A DNA stretch of 64,000 bases. It comes from an uncultured Prevotellaceae bacterium (lineage in GTDB: Bacteria > Bacteroidota > Bacteroidia > Bacteroidales > Bacteroidaceae). Shown here piece after piece: positions 26,838 through 36,193 of the stretch. The stretch spans positions 59,215 through 123,214 of the forward strand of contig ONGG01000008.1 in NCBI GenBank assembly GCA_900317305.1, given 5' to 3'. Made by a program: the position numbers and the translations under genes. How positions within the stretch are numbered: the first letter of the stretch is position 1; each line of letters starts with the position of its first letter. The notes beneath the pieces were generated by a model, which saw nothing but the letters and a program-made list of their open reading frames with translations, ran no database searches and was not told the DNA's origin.

Positions 26838-27524
26838 TCAGCTACGCAAGAATTCGAGTACCGCCCTATTGAAAGGCTCCGGACATTTGTTCGCCACGAA
26901 ATGGTCACCCTCAATCAGCACAAGTCGGCTGTCTGGAATAAGGCCAGCAATCAGTCGGGTGTGTTCTTCCTTGATCATGTCATTAGTCCCGGCTATGACC
27001 AGCGTCTTCGCCTTGATGTCGGCAAGCGCCTCTGGCGGCACATTCGGGTCATTCACCATCAGTCCCAACATCTCGGCATTCGACAGGGCCTTCTTGCTCA
27101 CCCTGGCAAACAAGCGTGCGATTCTATAGCCTATCTCTATGGGAATTTGCGTGGCCCGTTTCACTCCCCTCGCATCCAGATTGGCACCATTCAGGATGAG
27201 GCGGCGCACACACTCAGGATACTTCAGCGCAAAGACCATGGCGATATTCCCACCGTCGGAGAATCCAAGCAGATGAGCCGTCTCTATCTTGTGCCCGCTC
27301 ATGAACGAATGCAGGTCGTCGGCAAATTGCCTGATGGTAAAAGGCGCATTGCCTCTGGGTGTTTTCCCATGTCCCCGGGTATCCAACGCATATACATGGA
27401 AATAGCGGGCAAACTCGTCAATCTGCCCTTCGAAATAACCGCTGTCCTCCCCATTTCCATGGAGGAGAATCAGCGGCTCTCCCTGTCCTTTCTCTATGTA
27501 ATGGTGCTGAATGTCCAAAGGCAA
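26838..27524 (-). CDS. alpha/beta hydrolase
   Basis: 228-residue cytosolic alpha/beta-hydrolase-fold enzyme. Oxyanion motif LLHGNGEDSG near the N-terminus, nucleophile Ser in LLGFSDGGNIA, acid in VIAGTNDMI and His in LIEGDHFVAN complete the triad. Likely an esterase or lactonase; the substrate is unknown. It starts 5 bases after the stop of the LacX-like gene, so the two form an operon. Confidence 0.9.
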   Translation of the reverse strand: MPLDIQHHYIEKGQGEPLILLHGNGEDSGYFEGQIDEFARYFHVYALDTRGHGKTPRGNAPFTIRQFADDLHSFMSGHKIETAHLLGFSDGGNIAMVFALKYPECVRRLILNGANLDARGVKRATQIPIEIGYRIARLFARVSKKALSNAEMLGLMVNDPNVPPEALADIKAKTLVIAGTNDMIKEEHTRLIAGLIPDSRLVLIEGDHFVANKCPEPFNRAVLEFLRS

Positions 27525-27529
27525 AAGAA

Positions 27530-28402
27530 TTATTCACCGATGGTGATGATGTATTCGCTCATGAACGAGGCACCTGGCATCAGATGGTTGATGAAAGGCT
27601 TCTCCTTGAACTCACCATTGAAGCCTCGAGGATCGCCCACGCCATACCAGGGTTCGAGACAGACGAAGGGCGCGTTTTTCTGATACGGACTCCAGAAAGC
27701 GATAATCGGACATTTGTAGCTGAGTCGCACCGCCATGCTGCCATCAGGATTGAGCAGTTCCACACTGCTTGTCTGGCTATTGTGCAACTTCACCGAGTCG
27801 TTGGCGAAGAACTCGTCGTCGAAACAGATGAGGCCATCTTGCGAAGCGATGGTCACCTCCTCCATCTCCACCGAACCATCGATATGGCTTTTCAGCGCCA
27901 TCAACTGGTCGTTGTTGTCCACTCGGAGCACACCTTTCAGGGGCTGGCCCGCCTCACAGCCGGGAGCATAGAAAGCAGGATGCCCTCCAATCTGGAAATG
28001 CATCTCGCGCTTACCCGTATTCTCCACATGCCATACCACATGAATATTGTTGCCATCCAGACGGTAGCTCACGCCGAGGTTGAACGGGAAGGGATACACC
28101 TTCAGCGTCTCCTCGCTCTCGTGCAGTGCGAACACCACCTTGTTGTCCGACTCGGCCACGAGAGTAAACTCAGTGTCGCGGGCGAATCCATGCCGTGGCA
28201 GGTGATACTCCTTTCCATCCACGGTGTAGGTATCGTTTTCCACGCTGCACACTATGGGGAAGAGAATGGGCGAACGGCGTGGCCAGTACTTCGGGTCGGC
28301 CTGCCACAGATACTCACGCCCATCGCTGTCGACAATACTCTGGAGCTCAGCTCCCATCTCTGCCACCTTGATGGTGAGCTGATCATTTTTTAGTTCTATC
28401 AT
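27530..28402 (-). CDS. LacX-like aldose 1-epimerase family protein
   Basis: 290-residue beta-sandwich protein related to aldose 1-epimerase and glucose-6-phosphate 1-epimerase (LacX branch). Shows YLWQADPKYWPRRSPILFPIV near the start (substrate-loop RRSPILFP), HGFARDTEF with the catalytic-site His, IGGHPAFYAPG, and FVCLEPWYGVGD with the late Glu. It would interconvert alpha and beta anomers of a free or phosphorylated hexose. First gene of a two-gene unit with the alpha/beta hydrolase. Confidence 0.88.
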   Translation of the reverse strand: MIELKNDQLTIKVAEMGAELQSIVDSDGREYLWQADPKYWPRRSPILFPIVCSVENDTYTVDGKEYHLPRHGFARDTEFTLVAESDNKVVFALHESEETLKVYPFPFNLGVSYRLDGNNIHVVWHVENTGKREMHFQIGGHPAFYAPGCEAGQPLKGVLRVDNNDQLMALKSHIDGSVEMEEVTIASQDGLICFDDEFFANDSVKLHNSQTSSVELLNPDGSMAVRLSYKCPIIAFWSPYQKNAPFVCLEPWYGVGDPRGFNGEFKEKPFINHLMPGASFMSEYIITIGE

Positions 28403-28666
28403 AGGTCTATTGAATTTATGTAATCATTATTGTATGCGAAATAACGAGGAAGCTGACGCAAGTTCTTGAACTCAGACATTTGGGTTGAAAAGATGAATAT
28501 TGGAGGAATCACATTCTATTGGTCATCCTTCACTGTCAAATCCGCTGACAAAAAAATGACTATACTTTAGGGCCACCAAAAACAATTGTATACTACTATT
28601 TTGATTTTGTCTGCAAAGATGCATAAAAAAATCGAAACCGCAACTATTTCATTTGCTTTTAACATT

Positions 28667-28680
28667 TGCCAATGTTGGCA
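28667..28680. promoter_or_regulatory. 14-base palindrome in a divergent intergenic region
   Basis: TGCCAATGTTGGCA is a perfect palindrome within the 440-base gap between the LacX-like gene and the plus-strand small protein gene. Possible operator. The rest of the gap holds the promoter at 28768-28800 and nothing else recognised. Confidence 0.35.
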
Positions 28681-28767
28681 TTTTACGTAAGACAATTTAG
28701 AAACTTGCCGACAGACAAATGCTCAATACTAACAAAACAAAACCGGGGGCAAAAAAGGGAATGCCAT

Positions 28768-28800
28768 TTTGCTTAAATAAAAGAATTTTTAATATTTTTG
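28768..28800 (+). promoter_or_regulatory. promoter of the 28843 small protein gene
   Basis: TTTG (28768-28771) and TATTTTTG (28793-28800) separated by 21 bases, 42 bases before the start codon. Confidence 0.6.
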
Positions 28801-28842
28801 CAAACCATTATTATACAATAAAATTTATTAAATTAAGCTAGA

Positions 28843-29265
28843 ATGAAAAAAAGAATTTACAAGAAGCCATTAATGGCAACAGAGGTATTTGCTCCTAATT
28901 TCTGCACTTCACCCTGTGATGAAAATCGAGAAGTCATCTTTGATGAATCTTCTTTTATCAAAAAATTATTCTATGATGCCAACAATATTGGACAATATGA
29001 TACTGGAGAGCAAGTAGTAGACTACAGTAATACACCAATTCCTAATTCTATCATCATGAATCCAATCGAAAACGAATGGCCAGAAGGGTTTTACAACGTA
29101 CAAAATGCGGAATTTGTAAATCTCGCAACAAACAAGGACTATTACAAAAACAGTTCGTATAGCCAAAAGACCAGGCTCCACTTTGTTTTTGGTATTAAAA
29201 GTGTGGAAGGTAATTACTACTATTTCAATTCAATGCCGACAACACGTGCATTACCCCATTCATAG
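28843..29265 (+). CDS. hypothetical small protein with YxKPxM N-terminal motif
   Basis: 140-residue protein of unknown function. It begins MKKRIYKKPLMATEVFAPNF, followed by CTSPCDENREV with two Cys. It has no hydrophobic signal peptide. The pattern M-x-K-x-x-Y-x-K-P-x-M-x-x-E-x-F-x-P is shared with the partial gene at 63871, suggesting one family at both borders of the polysaccharide region. The remainder is polar and rich in Asn and Tyr with no known motif. It has its own promoter and no operon partner. Such openings are seen in many small Bacteroidota proteins without assigned role; I do not assign one. Confidence 0.65.
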   Translation: MKKRIYKKPLMATEVFAPNFCTSPCDENREVIFDESSFIKKLFYDANNIGQYDTGEQVVDYSNTPIPNSIIMNPIENEWPEGFYNVQNAEFVNLATNKDYYKNSSYSQKTRLHFVFGIKSVEGNYYYFNSMPTTRALPHS

Positions 29266-29571
29266 TACAGATCGAGGATAAAACTATACAAAGTGCTATG
29301 AATACCGAACATTATTTATTCTACATCCGGTATTTCACCTACCAAAAACAGGTGATATTGTATAGTAAGCACTCTCATCTCTATGAATTAGTTATAAATA
29401 AATTTTGGTTAATGGCAAGAAAGGCTAACAAAAACAGATAGACGTGTGGTCAGACTATAGCGTCACTACAAATAGCGTATGCATTCTGAATAAAATAAGA
29501 ATGTTGTTTTATAATCCGTAAAAATGCTTTTGCCAATAAATGCCACATCTCATAAAATCATTTTGCTAAAA
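29266..29571. other. AT-rich intergenic region, no gene seen
   Basis: Between the small protein gene and the promoter of the polysaccharide operon I see no coding frame, strong hairpin or repeat. Confidence 0.5.
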
Positions 29572-29603
29572 TTTGGATTAATGCAAGTAAATGTATATCT
29601 TTG
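29572..29603 (+). promoter_or_regulatory. promoter of the plus-strand acyl/polysaccharide operon
   Basis: TTTG (29572-29575) and TATCTTTG (29596-29603) with 20 bases between, a strong Bacteroidota match. It leaves a leader of about 185 bases before the first gene at 29794, long enough for regulation, although no clear hairpin is seen. Confidence 0.65.
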
Positions 29604-29793
29604 CACCGAAATTATTAATGCATAAGACATTTCGTATTTGATTTGCCCAATAGCAATAATTACTAGATGTAATCTAGCATAAATGCCATCTCTTTCAAAT
29701 GGGGTATTTTTCTACGTTTTGCCTTAATCTATGCGTTTACAAAAATTTTGAGCATCGACAATAATATCTTCACTTTTTGATTGATTTCATTAT

Positions 29794-30444
29794 ATGAAGG
29801 ACATAGCAGTATATGGAGCTGGCGGTTTTGGAAAAGAAGTTGTTTGTTTGATTCATGAAATCAACGAATATTTTCCAGCTAGTGAGTCGTGGAATTTTAT
29901 AGGTTATTTTGATGACAATAAGCCTAAAGGATATCAAGCTGAATACGGAACAGTATTGGGTAGTCTAGACGAACTGAACAGTTGGTCAAGTCCACTTGCC
30001 ATTGCCATTTCCATTGCTCAACCAGCTAATGTCAAGACCCTTTCAGAACGAATTGTTAATCCCCTCATCTCATACCCCAACTTGATAGCACCCGACGTTA
30101 TATTCTATGACAGGGATAGCGTGAAATTTGGAAAGGGAAATATTGTGTGTTCCAGTTGTTTGTTCAGCAGCGATGTGATTGTTGGTAACTTTAACATTTT
30201 CAACAATTTTATTTCTGTTGGGCATGATGACATCATTGGAAACTTCAATTCCATAATGCCTGCAGTCCGGCTTTCAGGAAATGTTACTATTGGTGATTGC
30301 AACTTTTTAGGTGTCTCGTCGATTATCTTACAATCTTTCAAGATTGGAAATTATACAACAGTTGGAGCTGGTAGTGTAATTATGCGAAAGACTAAAGATG
30401 GATGCACATATGTTGGAAATCCCGCAAAAAAAATAGAATATTAA
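29794..30444 (+). CDS. NeuD/PglD-like hexapeptide acyltransferase
   Basis: 216-residue sugar O- or N-acyltransferase of the NeuD/PglD type. An N-terminal Rossmann-like part (MKDIAVYGAGGFGKEVVCLI) is followed by a left-handed beta helix made of hexapeptide repeats (FGKGNIVCSSCLFSSDVIVG, ISVGHDDIIGNF with the likely catalytic His, GNVTIGDCNFLGV, GNYTTVGAGSVI) and the usual GNPAKKI end. In this family the donor is acyl-CoA or acyl-ACP and the acceptor an amino sugar nucleotide. It lies 16 bases before an ACP gene, which suggests an acyl-ACP donor here. First gene of the plus-strand operon. Confidence 0.88.
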   Translation: MKDIAVYGAGGFGKEVVCLIHEINEYFPASESWNFIGYFDDNKPKGYQAEYGTVLGSLDELNSWSSPLAIAISIAQPANVKTLSERIVNPLISYPNLIAPDVIFYDRDSVKFGKGNIVCSSCLFSSDVIVGNFNIFNNFISVGHDDIIGNFNSIMPAVRLSGNVTIGDCNFLGVSSIILQSFKIGNYTTVGAGSVIMRKTKDGCTYVGNPAKKIEY

Positions 30445-30460
30445 TAATCAACACAATAAT

Positions 30461-30691
30461 ATGGAAATCAAAGATTTTATTGAGAATTTTGCAGATATCT
30501 TCGACGACACTGATGTTTCTACCTTTAAACCAGAAACTGAATTTCGCGAGTTGGACGAATGGACCTCAATGCTTGCTTTGTCAACCATGGCTATGGTAAG
30601 TGAGGAGTATGATGTTGAACTCTCTGCCGACGAGATGCGCAAATCTCAAACTATAGAAGACTTATTTAATTTCACAAAATCTCATATGTAA
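30461..30691 (+). CDS. acyl carrier protein (module A)
   Basis: 76-residue acidic acyl carrier protein. The phosphopantetheine attachment Ser is about residue 36 in ELDEWTSMLAL, where the usual DSL is replaced by TSM. It is similar over its length to the ACP at 51456-51683 (FIENFADIFDDTDVS versus FIKNFAEQFDDTDAS). Its stop overlaps the SDR start by one base, implying coupled translation. Expected to carry a short acyl chain for the neighbouring ketosynthase and reductase. Confidence 0.85.
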   Translation: MEIKDFIENFADIFDDTDVSTFKPETEFRELDEWTSMLALSTMAMVSEEYDVELSADEMRKSQTIEDLFNFTKSHM

Positions 30692-31431
30692 TGGAGAATC
30701 TTTTGTCTCTCCAAGGCAAGCATATTCTGTTAACAGGGGCATCCTCTGGCATGGGAAAGGTGTTTGCCCAGATGATTGCCGCACAAGGAGCAAAATTGTC
30801 ATTGCTTGCCCGTAACGAGGAACGTCTCCACCAGACTTTAGAAACAATGGATGGCGATGGACATGAGATATTTGTTTGTGATCTCACAAATGAAGACATG
30901 CTCAAAGATGTTGTCTCCAAGATAGACAAGTTGGATGGCATCGTACTATGTGCAGGAATCAACGATTTTGTCCCCCTCAAGTTCATCAAGCAATCCAATA
31001 TCAGCAAAATGTTTCAAACCAACTTTTTTTCTCATCTGATATTGGTGCAGATGCTGGTGAAAAAGAAGCTTGTGAACAAAAATGCCTCTATAGTATTTAT
31101 CTCTTCTCTATCTTCCATGCTAGGTGTACAAGGGACACTTCTTTATGCTTCTTCCAAAGCCGCCATCAATTCCGCAGTACGAGTGATGGCTTCAGAATTA
31201 GCCAATTTGAAGATTCGTGTAAATGCCATTTGTCCAGGTATAGTGAAGACCGAGATGCTTTCCAATACGAATATCAACGAGGATACTTTTACCAAGCAAG
31301 AGTCACAATATCCTTTAGGCCTTGGAACGGCCAATGATGTGGGCAACGCCGTGTTGTTTCACCTGTCAGACCTCAGTCGTTGGCTTACCGGGCAATGCAT
31401 GATTCTAGATGGCGGTTTTACGTTAAATTAG
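30691..31431 (+). CDS. FabG-like SDR, ketoacyl-ACP reductase (module A)
   Basis: 246-residue short-chain dehydrogenase/reductase. NAD(P)-binding TGASSGMGKVFAQMI near residue 13, NAG-equivalent CAGINDF, catalytic Ser in IVFISSLSS and Tyr/Lys in LYASSKAAINSA, and the C-terminal WLTGQCMILDGGF typical of FabG. It most likely reduces a 3-ketoacyl group made by the next gene, KAS III, to a 3-hydroxyacyl group on the ACP. Coupled to the ACP by a one-base overlap and 6 bases from the ketosynthase. Confidence 0.88.
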   Translation: MENLLSLQGKHILLTGASSGMGKVFAQMIAAQGAKLSLLARNEERLHQTLETMDGDGHEIFVCDLTNEDMLKDVVSKIDKLDGIVLCAGINDFVPLKFIKQSNISKMFQTNFFSHLILVQMLVKKKLVNKNASIVFISSLSSMLGVQGTLLYASSKAAINSAVRVMASELANLKIRVNAICPGIVKTEMLSNTNINEDTFTKQESQYPLGLGTANDVGNAVLFHLSDLSRWLTGQCMILDGGFTLN

Positions 31432-31437
31432 TAATCG

Positions 31438-32487
31438 ATGGCAACTATAAAATATAATAATGTGGGTATACGAGCCATATCAGCTTGTGTTCCACGTCAG
31501 ATAGTATACAATAAAGACTTAGGCTATCTTATTCCTGAGGAAGAGATAGAAAAGACCATCAGCAACATTGGCGTCGTTGAGCGTAGAATAGCTGAAGATG
31601 GAGTGTGTGCATCGGATTTGTGTTTTAAGGCAGCACTCCAGCTCATGGAAGACAACGACATTGCTCCTGAGAGTATTGATGTTTTGCTCTTTATGAGTCA
31701 AACTTCCGACTATCGCATCCCAGCCACCGCACCCATTTTGCAACATCGTTTGGGATTGTCTATTGACACTCTCTGTCTAGATCTTACTTTAGGATGCTCT
31801 GGATATGTCTTTGCATTGTCAACTGCTTTTGCCTATGCCTCAATGGAAGGTATTAACAGGGTTTTGCTACTTGATGGTGAGACATTCTCAAAAATCGTGA
31901 ACAAGCGCGACAAGGTTGACTGGCCTCTATATGGCGACGGAGCCACTGCCACACTGATAGAAAAAGGAGACTTCGGAACGTCCACATTCATTCTCAGGTC
32001 AGATGGTTCAGGCAAAGATGCTGTTATCATACGCGATGGAATAAGAAATACCATTACCACAGAATCTTGTGTGGAGAAAGAAGAAGAAGACGGCAACATC
32101 CGCACAGGTCTTGAAGTGTTCATGGATGGTATGGCCGTATTTAATTTTGCGATGAAACGAGTACCTAAGAGTATTAAGGAGATTTTGGAAATCAATAGCC
32201 TCACCATGAATGATATTGATTGGCTTGTTTTTCACCAAGCCAACAAATTCATGACCGACTTTTTTATCAGGAAGTTGAAATTTGATGCCACAAAAGTGCC
32301 ATATTGTATTCAAAAATATGGGAATACAAGTTCTACATCGGTACCTCTGACCATTGTATCAGAGCTACACGACAAGCTTAAAGACGGCGACCGTCTAGTA
32401 ATGAGTGGGTTTGGTGCTGGGCTAAGCTGGGGAACAGCCCTGCTTTCATTCAATAATTGCAAAATATCTCCAGTGATAGAATATTGA
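31438..32487 (+). CDS. 3-oxoacyl-ACP synthase III (FabH-like), module A
   Basis: 349-residue thiolase-fold ketosynthase with the full KAS III triad: Cys120 (LTLGCSGYVFAL), His266 (VFHQANKFM) and Asn296 (KYGNTSSTSVP), and the C-terminal GFGAGLSWGTALLSF. It would condense a short acyl-CoA or acyl-ACP with malonyl-ACP, or join two carrier-bound units. It is a second FabH-type gene in the window, and its neighbours are not general fatty-acid genes, so a dedicated pathway is likely. Confidence 0.9.
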   Translation: MATIKYNNVGIRAISACVPRQIVYNKDLGYLIPEEEIEKTISNIGVVERRIAEDGVCASDLCFKAALQLMEDNDIAPESIDVLLFMSQTSDYRIPATAPILQHRLGLSIDTLCLDLTLGCSGYVFALSTAFAYASMEGINRVLLLDGETFSKIVNKRDKVDWPLYGDGATATLIEKGDFGTSTFILRSDGSGKDAVIIRDGIRNTITTESCVEKEEEDGNIRTGLEVFMDGMAVFNFAMKRVPKSIKEILEINSLTMNDIDWLVFHQANKFMTDFFIRKLKFDATKVPYCIQKYGNTSSTSVPLTIVSELHDKLKDGDRLVMSGFGAGLSWGTALLSFNNCKISPVIEY

Positions 32488-32513
32488 TTAAACCTCTCTG
32501 ATTAGAACATATT

Positions 32514-32927
32514 ATGCTTGAAGGCTTTCGGTTTCATCATATCGGAATAGCATGCTTCTCCATAGTGGAAAGCAAATTATTCTATGAACAGTTGGGGTAT
32601 TTGGCCACTGAAGTTCAAGATGATCCTATTCAGGACATACGTATTTGCTTTTTAGAAAAGCCAGGCATGCCAACTCTTGAATTGCTTGCCCCCATCGATG
32701 AGAAGAGCCCGGTGAACAGGATACTACAATCACAAGGAGTTACCCCATACCACATATGCTATGAGGTGGATGATTTTGATCAAATCCTCACTCAATTACG
32801 TAAAGAGGAGAAATTTGTTCGTGTAAGCAAGCCTGCCCCGGCATGTGCCATCGCCAATCGACGCGTGGCTTTTATGTTCAGAAAAGACGTGGGACTTGTT
32901 GAACTAGTTGAAAAGGAGGCAAAATGA
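32514..32927 (+). CDS. VOC (glyoxalase/methylmalonyl-CoA epimerase-like) protein
   Basis: 137-residue metalloprotein of the vicinal oxygen chelate superfamily, closest in look to methylmalonyl-CoA epimerase. Metal ligands are visible as His in FHHIGIACF, Glu in TLELLAP, His in TPYHICYEV and Glu in GLVELVE, so the site is intact. It overlaps the FkbH-like gene start by four bases. It could epimerise the alpha carbon of a hydroxyacyl or acyl thioester made by this operon; the substrate is not known. Confidence 0.85.
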   Translation: MLEGFRFHHIGIACFSIVESKLFYEQLGYLATEVQDDPIQDIRICFLEKPGMPTLELLAPIDEKSPVNRILQSQGVTPYHICYEVDDFDQILTQLRKEEKFVRVSKPAPACAIANRRVAFMFRKDVGLVELVEKEAK

Positions 32928-34498
32928 AATATTTTATTTTCAGGAACCAAACCATAGAACCATTTTTCGGTGAGAATGAGATAGGTTTTTCTGGGTATGA
33001 TGACATCAGCAACATACCTGCAGATGTCGAACGCTTTATATGGTTTTATCAAGTTCCATTCAATTTTAACAGCCAGCAATTGTCTCTTGAAGTGGGCACA
33101 TACATTGACAAGCTTCGTATGGTCGTCTCACAGATCGAAGGTCGTGAAATATGGGTTTTCACGCTTTCCAATCTATTTAGATGCCAGATGATTGGCAATG
33201 ACTATCAAGTAGCCGAGGCTATCAACTCCTTCAATAGCCAAGTGCTGGAGTTATCCAAAGAGAACTCCAACATTCGGATTATCGACTTTTCCGAGTTCAC
33301 CAGTTTGTACCCCTCAGAGCTATTGGTCAATTGGAAATTCTACTTCATTTCCCAGACCCAATTGAATACTAAGCTGGCAAAAGACTTTTCCATTTGGTTT
33401 TCAAAAAAAGAAGAAGAGTTGGCCCTTAAGCGCAAAAAATGCCTTGTGCTCGATCTCGATAACACGTTATGGGGTGGCATTCTTGGAGAGGATGGTGTCA
33501 CTGGAATCAAAATTGGGGGCGATTATCCAGGCAAGGCATTTCTATATTGGCAGCAAGCGCTTCTTGAATTAAGCAAGACAGGAGTTATTCTTACCATATG
33601 CAGTAAGAACAATGAACAAGACGTGCTGGAGGCTTGGGAGAAGAATCCCTTTATGGTGCTGCGCAAGGAGCATTTTAGTGCATGGCGCATCAACTGGCAA
33701 GATAAAGCCACAAACATTCAGGATTTAGCCCAAGAGCTCAATATAGGTCTCGACAGTATGGTGTTTGTTGATGACAATCCCACGGAAAGGGCTCTCATTG
33801 CCCAAATGCTTCCCATGGTAAGTGTTCCTGATTTTCCCTCAAAGCCATTCGAATTGATTGCTTTTTTCCGCCAGATGGTCGACCACTATTTCCGAATCTA
33901 CGCCATTACCAACGAAGACCGCAAAAAGACGGACCAATACAAAGCGAATGCACAACGTGCTGCTGAGCGCAGCAAATTCGTTGACATGGACTCATATCTT
34001 CGCAGTTTGGAAATTGAGCTGTCTATTTTACCTGCCGACGAGTTCAATATTAGTAGAATTGCCCAAATGACCCAGAAAACGAACCAATTTAACCTCACGA
34101 CCCATCGTATGACAGAGCAAGAGGTGAAAGACAAGTTGTCTGAGGGATGGCTAATTTATTGTCTAAGTGTAAGCGACCGTTTTGGTGATAATGGAATCAC
34201 CGGTGCCATTTTTATAACGCCTACCCATCACATTGACAATCTGCTATTGAGTTGTCGTATTTTGGGCAAAGGCATCGAGCAAGCATTCGTTTCCTTTATT
34301 CTTAATCGTCTTCATGCAGTTGGGGTTGAATCAGTGACCGCCACATATCTCCCGACAATAAAGAATGGCCAGACCGCAGATTTTTATGATCGTTTAGGGT
34401 TTAAGTCAACACGTCATGACTCAGCAGGCAAAGATTATCAAATCAAATTGACTGAAGACTTACCAATAAAAGACTATTATCAAATTAAAACAAAATAA
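32924..34498 (+). CDS. FkbH-like HAD-IIIC protein (glyceryl-ACP synthase type)
   Basis: 524-residue FkbH-type protein. An N-terminal SGNH-like part (1-165) is followed by a HAD domain with Asp177 and Asp179 in LVLDLDNTLWGGILGEDG, ITICSKNNEQDV-like ICSKNNEQD, and FVDDNPTERALIAQMLP, then a C-terminal GNAT-like domain (RIAQMTQKTNQFNLTTHRM). In polyketide pathways these enzymes take 1,3-bisphosphoglycerate, remove phosphate and load a glyceryl unit on an ACP. A dedicated ACP gene starts 3 bases downstream, which fits. Related HAD-IIIC genes also occur in O-antigen loci, where the product is often untested. Confidence 0.88.
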   Translation: MKYFIFRNQTIEPFFGENEIGFSGYDDISNIPADVERFIWFYQVPFNFNSQQLSLEVGTYIDKLRMVVSQIEGREIWVFTLSNLFRCQMIGNDYQVAEAINSFNSQVLELSKENSNIRIIDFSEFTSLYPSELLVNWKFYFISQTQLNTKLAKDFSIWFSKKEEELALKRKKCLVLDLDNTLWGGILGEDGVTGIKIGGDYPGKAFLYWQQALLELSKTGVILTICSKNNEQDVLEAWEKNPFMVLRKEHFSAWRINWQDKATNIQDLAQELNIGLDSMVFVDDNPTERALIAQMLPMVSVPDFPSKPFELIAFFRQMVDHYFRIYAITNEDRKKTDQYKANAQRAAERSKFVDMDSYLRSLEIELSILPADEFNISRIAQMTQKTNQFNLTTHRMTEQEVKDKLSEGWLIYCLSVSDRFGDNGITGAIFITPTHHIDNLLLSCRILGKGIEQAFVSFILNRLHAVGVESVTATYLPTIKNGQTADFYDRLGFKSTRHDSAGKDYQIKLTEDLPIKDYYQIKTK

Positions 34499-34501
34499 AC
34501 A

Positions 34502-34723
34502 ATGGAAGAGCAAATTATTAAAATAATGGAAGATGTACTTGATGAACAAGGTATCAACTTGGAAAGTACACAAGATTCTTTAGAAAACTGGAATTCCCTT
34601 CGTCAACTTAATCTTGTGAGTGAACTTGAAGACGCATTTGATGTTGAGTTCGACCCCGAGGAAATTGCCGAAATGAAGAGTGTAAAGGCTATAATTGATT
34701 TTGTCAGAATGAAGCAAGAGTAA
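34502..34723 (+). CDS. acyl carrier protein paired with FkbH-like protein
   Basis: 73-residue acidic ACP with the attachment Ser about residue 32 in LENWNSLRQLNL. It is not a close match to the other two ACPs in the window. Starts 3 bases after the FkbH-like stop, so it is the likely acceptor of the glyceryl (or similar) unit. A gap of about 296 bases with no recognised element follows before the glycosyltransferase genes. Confidence 0.87.
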   Translation: MEEQIIKIMEDVLDEQGINLESTQDSLENWNSLRQLNLVSELEDAFDVEFDPEEIAEMKSVKAIIDFVRMKQE

Positions 34724-35019
34724 TAGTATTATCATACAACACTCCACATCACGACATTCCATACAACTACCTGAAAATCAGTTGCTAATCAATGGAATTA
34801 CTGTAGATTTTATGATAAGAAGGATTTATAATTACTTTAATTTTTGAATTTGAAATGATTTTTTATAATAGAACATTGTATCGAAAATCTCTTATAACAA
34901 TGAGATTTAATCGTACTAAGTTGTTTTTTTCTTATACTTATTTAAAATTTTCAGAGCTACAACCTTGATGCTCCACCAATGTATCGCAAAATTCCAATTT
35001 TCGACTTATCAATTGTTTT

Positions 35020-36177
35020 ATGAAGGTACTTTATTCTACACAAAGTATTGTTGAATACGATGGCCATCACTACTACAGCAATCCCGTCCAAGCCACCTAC
35101 AAGCGATACCTGACACTAGGAGATGAAATAACGGTATTCTGTTATCAGAAGAATGTTAGTGAGCCCAAAAGTGATATGGTGGACAAGGGAGCGGTGAGAT
35201 TTGTCGCCGCTAAGAAAGTAAACTCACTTGGAGCTCTCATTAAGCGTGTCAGCCGCCATAACGATCGGTTGGCTGAACAGTTGGTAAAAGAGACAGATGT
35301 ATGTGTGGCGCATGTCCCTTGCGGACACAGCAGCCAGGTGGTCAAGTATGCGCGGAAATATGGCAAGCCCTATTTGTTAGTTGTTTGCGGGTGTCCATGG
35401 GATGCCTTGTGGAACTACAATTGGAAAGGCAAACTTATGGCCCCACTAGCCTATCTGTCATTACGCCGTTTAATGAAAGATGCTTCATATTCCATTTATG
35501 TCACTAAAGAGTTTCTGCAGCGGCGCTACCCTACGAAAGGACGATTCATTGGTTGCAGTAATGTAAACATTAAGACAGGCATCAGCGAGGTTTTAGAAAG
35601 GCGACTTCAGATCATTCACCAACTAGAGGATGAGAAGCGCACATTACGTATTGGCACTGCGGCTGCAATCGACGTACCTTATAAGGGACAGGAATATGTT
35701 ATTCGTGCTCTTGCCAGACTTCACTCTAAAGGCATTGACTATGAATATCACCTCATCGGACTCGGCTCTGATGAACGGCTGCGCGACATTGCCCAAAAAG
35801 AGGGTGTCGGCGACAGGGTGTTCTTCCATGGTTCTCTACCACATAATGAGGTGCTTGCATTCATGGATGATATAGACATCTACGTTCAGCCCAGCAAGCA
35901 GGAGGGGCTGCCACGAGCCGCCATTGAAGCCATGAGCCGTGGATGTATGTGTCTTGGATCTAGGGTAGCAGGCATACCTGAGCTACTTGAAAATGACTAT
36001 CTGTTTGCCAAGGGTGATGTTGAACGTATTGCAGAAATACTTGGCAGCGTGACATCAGATAGACTTGAACAGCAGGCACGGCGGAACTTTGTTACCTCAA
36101 TGGATTATGACCGCGATGTGCTGAACAAGAGAAGGACAGAATTCATAGAAGAATTCAAGAGAAGCTATTCAAAATAA
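35020..36177 (+). CDS. GT4 glycosyltransferase
   Basis: 385-residue GT-B fold glycosyltransferase family 4 enzyme. The C-terminal donor domain is clear: RIGTAAAIDVPYKGQEYVIR, FHGSLPHNEVLAFMDDIDIY and the EX7E motif in QPSKQEGLPRAAIEAMSRG. It would transfer a sugar from a nucleotide sugar to the lipid-linked repeat unit on the cytoplasmic face. Followed after 16 bases by a CDP-glycerol-type transferase. Donor and acceptor unknown. Confidence 0.88.
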   Translation: MKVLYSTQSIVEYDGHHYYSNPVQATYKRYLTLGDEITVFCYQKNVSEPKSDMVDKGAVRFVAAKKVNSLGALIKRVSRHNDRLAEQLVKETDVCVAHVPCGHSSQVVKYARKYGKPYLLVVCGCPWDALWNYNWKGKLMAPLAYLSLRRLMKDASYSIYVTKEFLQRRYPTKGRFIGCSNVNIKTGISEVLERRLQIIHQLEDEKRTLRIGTAAAIDVPYKGQEYVIRALARLHSKGIDYEYHLIGLGSDERLRDIAQKEGVGDRVFFHGSLPHNEVLAFMDDIDIYVQPSKQEGLPRAAIEAMSRGCMCLGSRVAGIPELLENDYLFAKGDVERIAEILGSVTSDRLEQQARRNFVTSMDYDRDVLNKRRTEFIEEFKRSYSK

Positions 36178-36193
36178 TCTTAATAATGATAAT

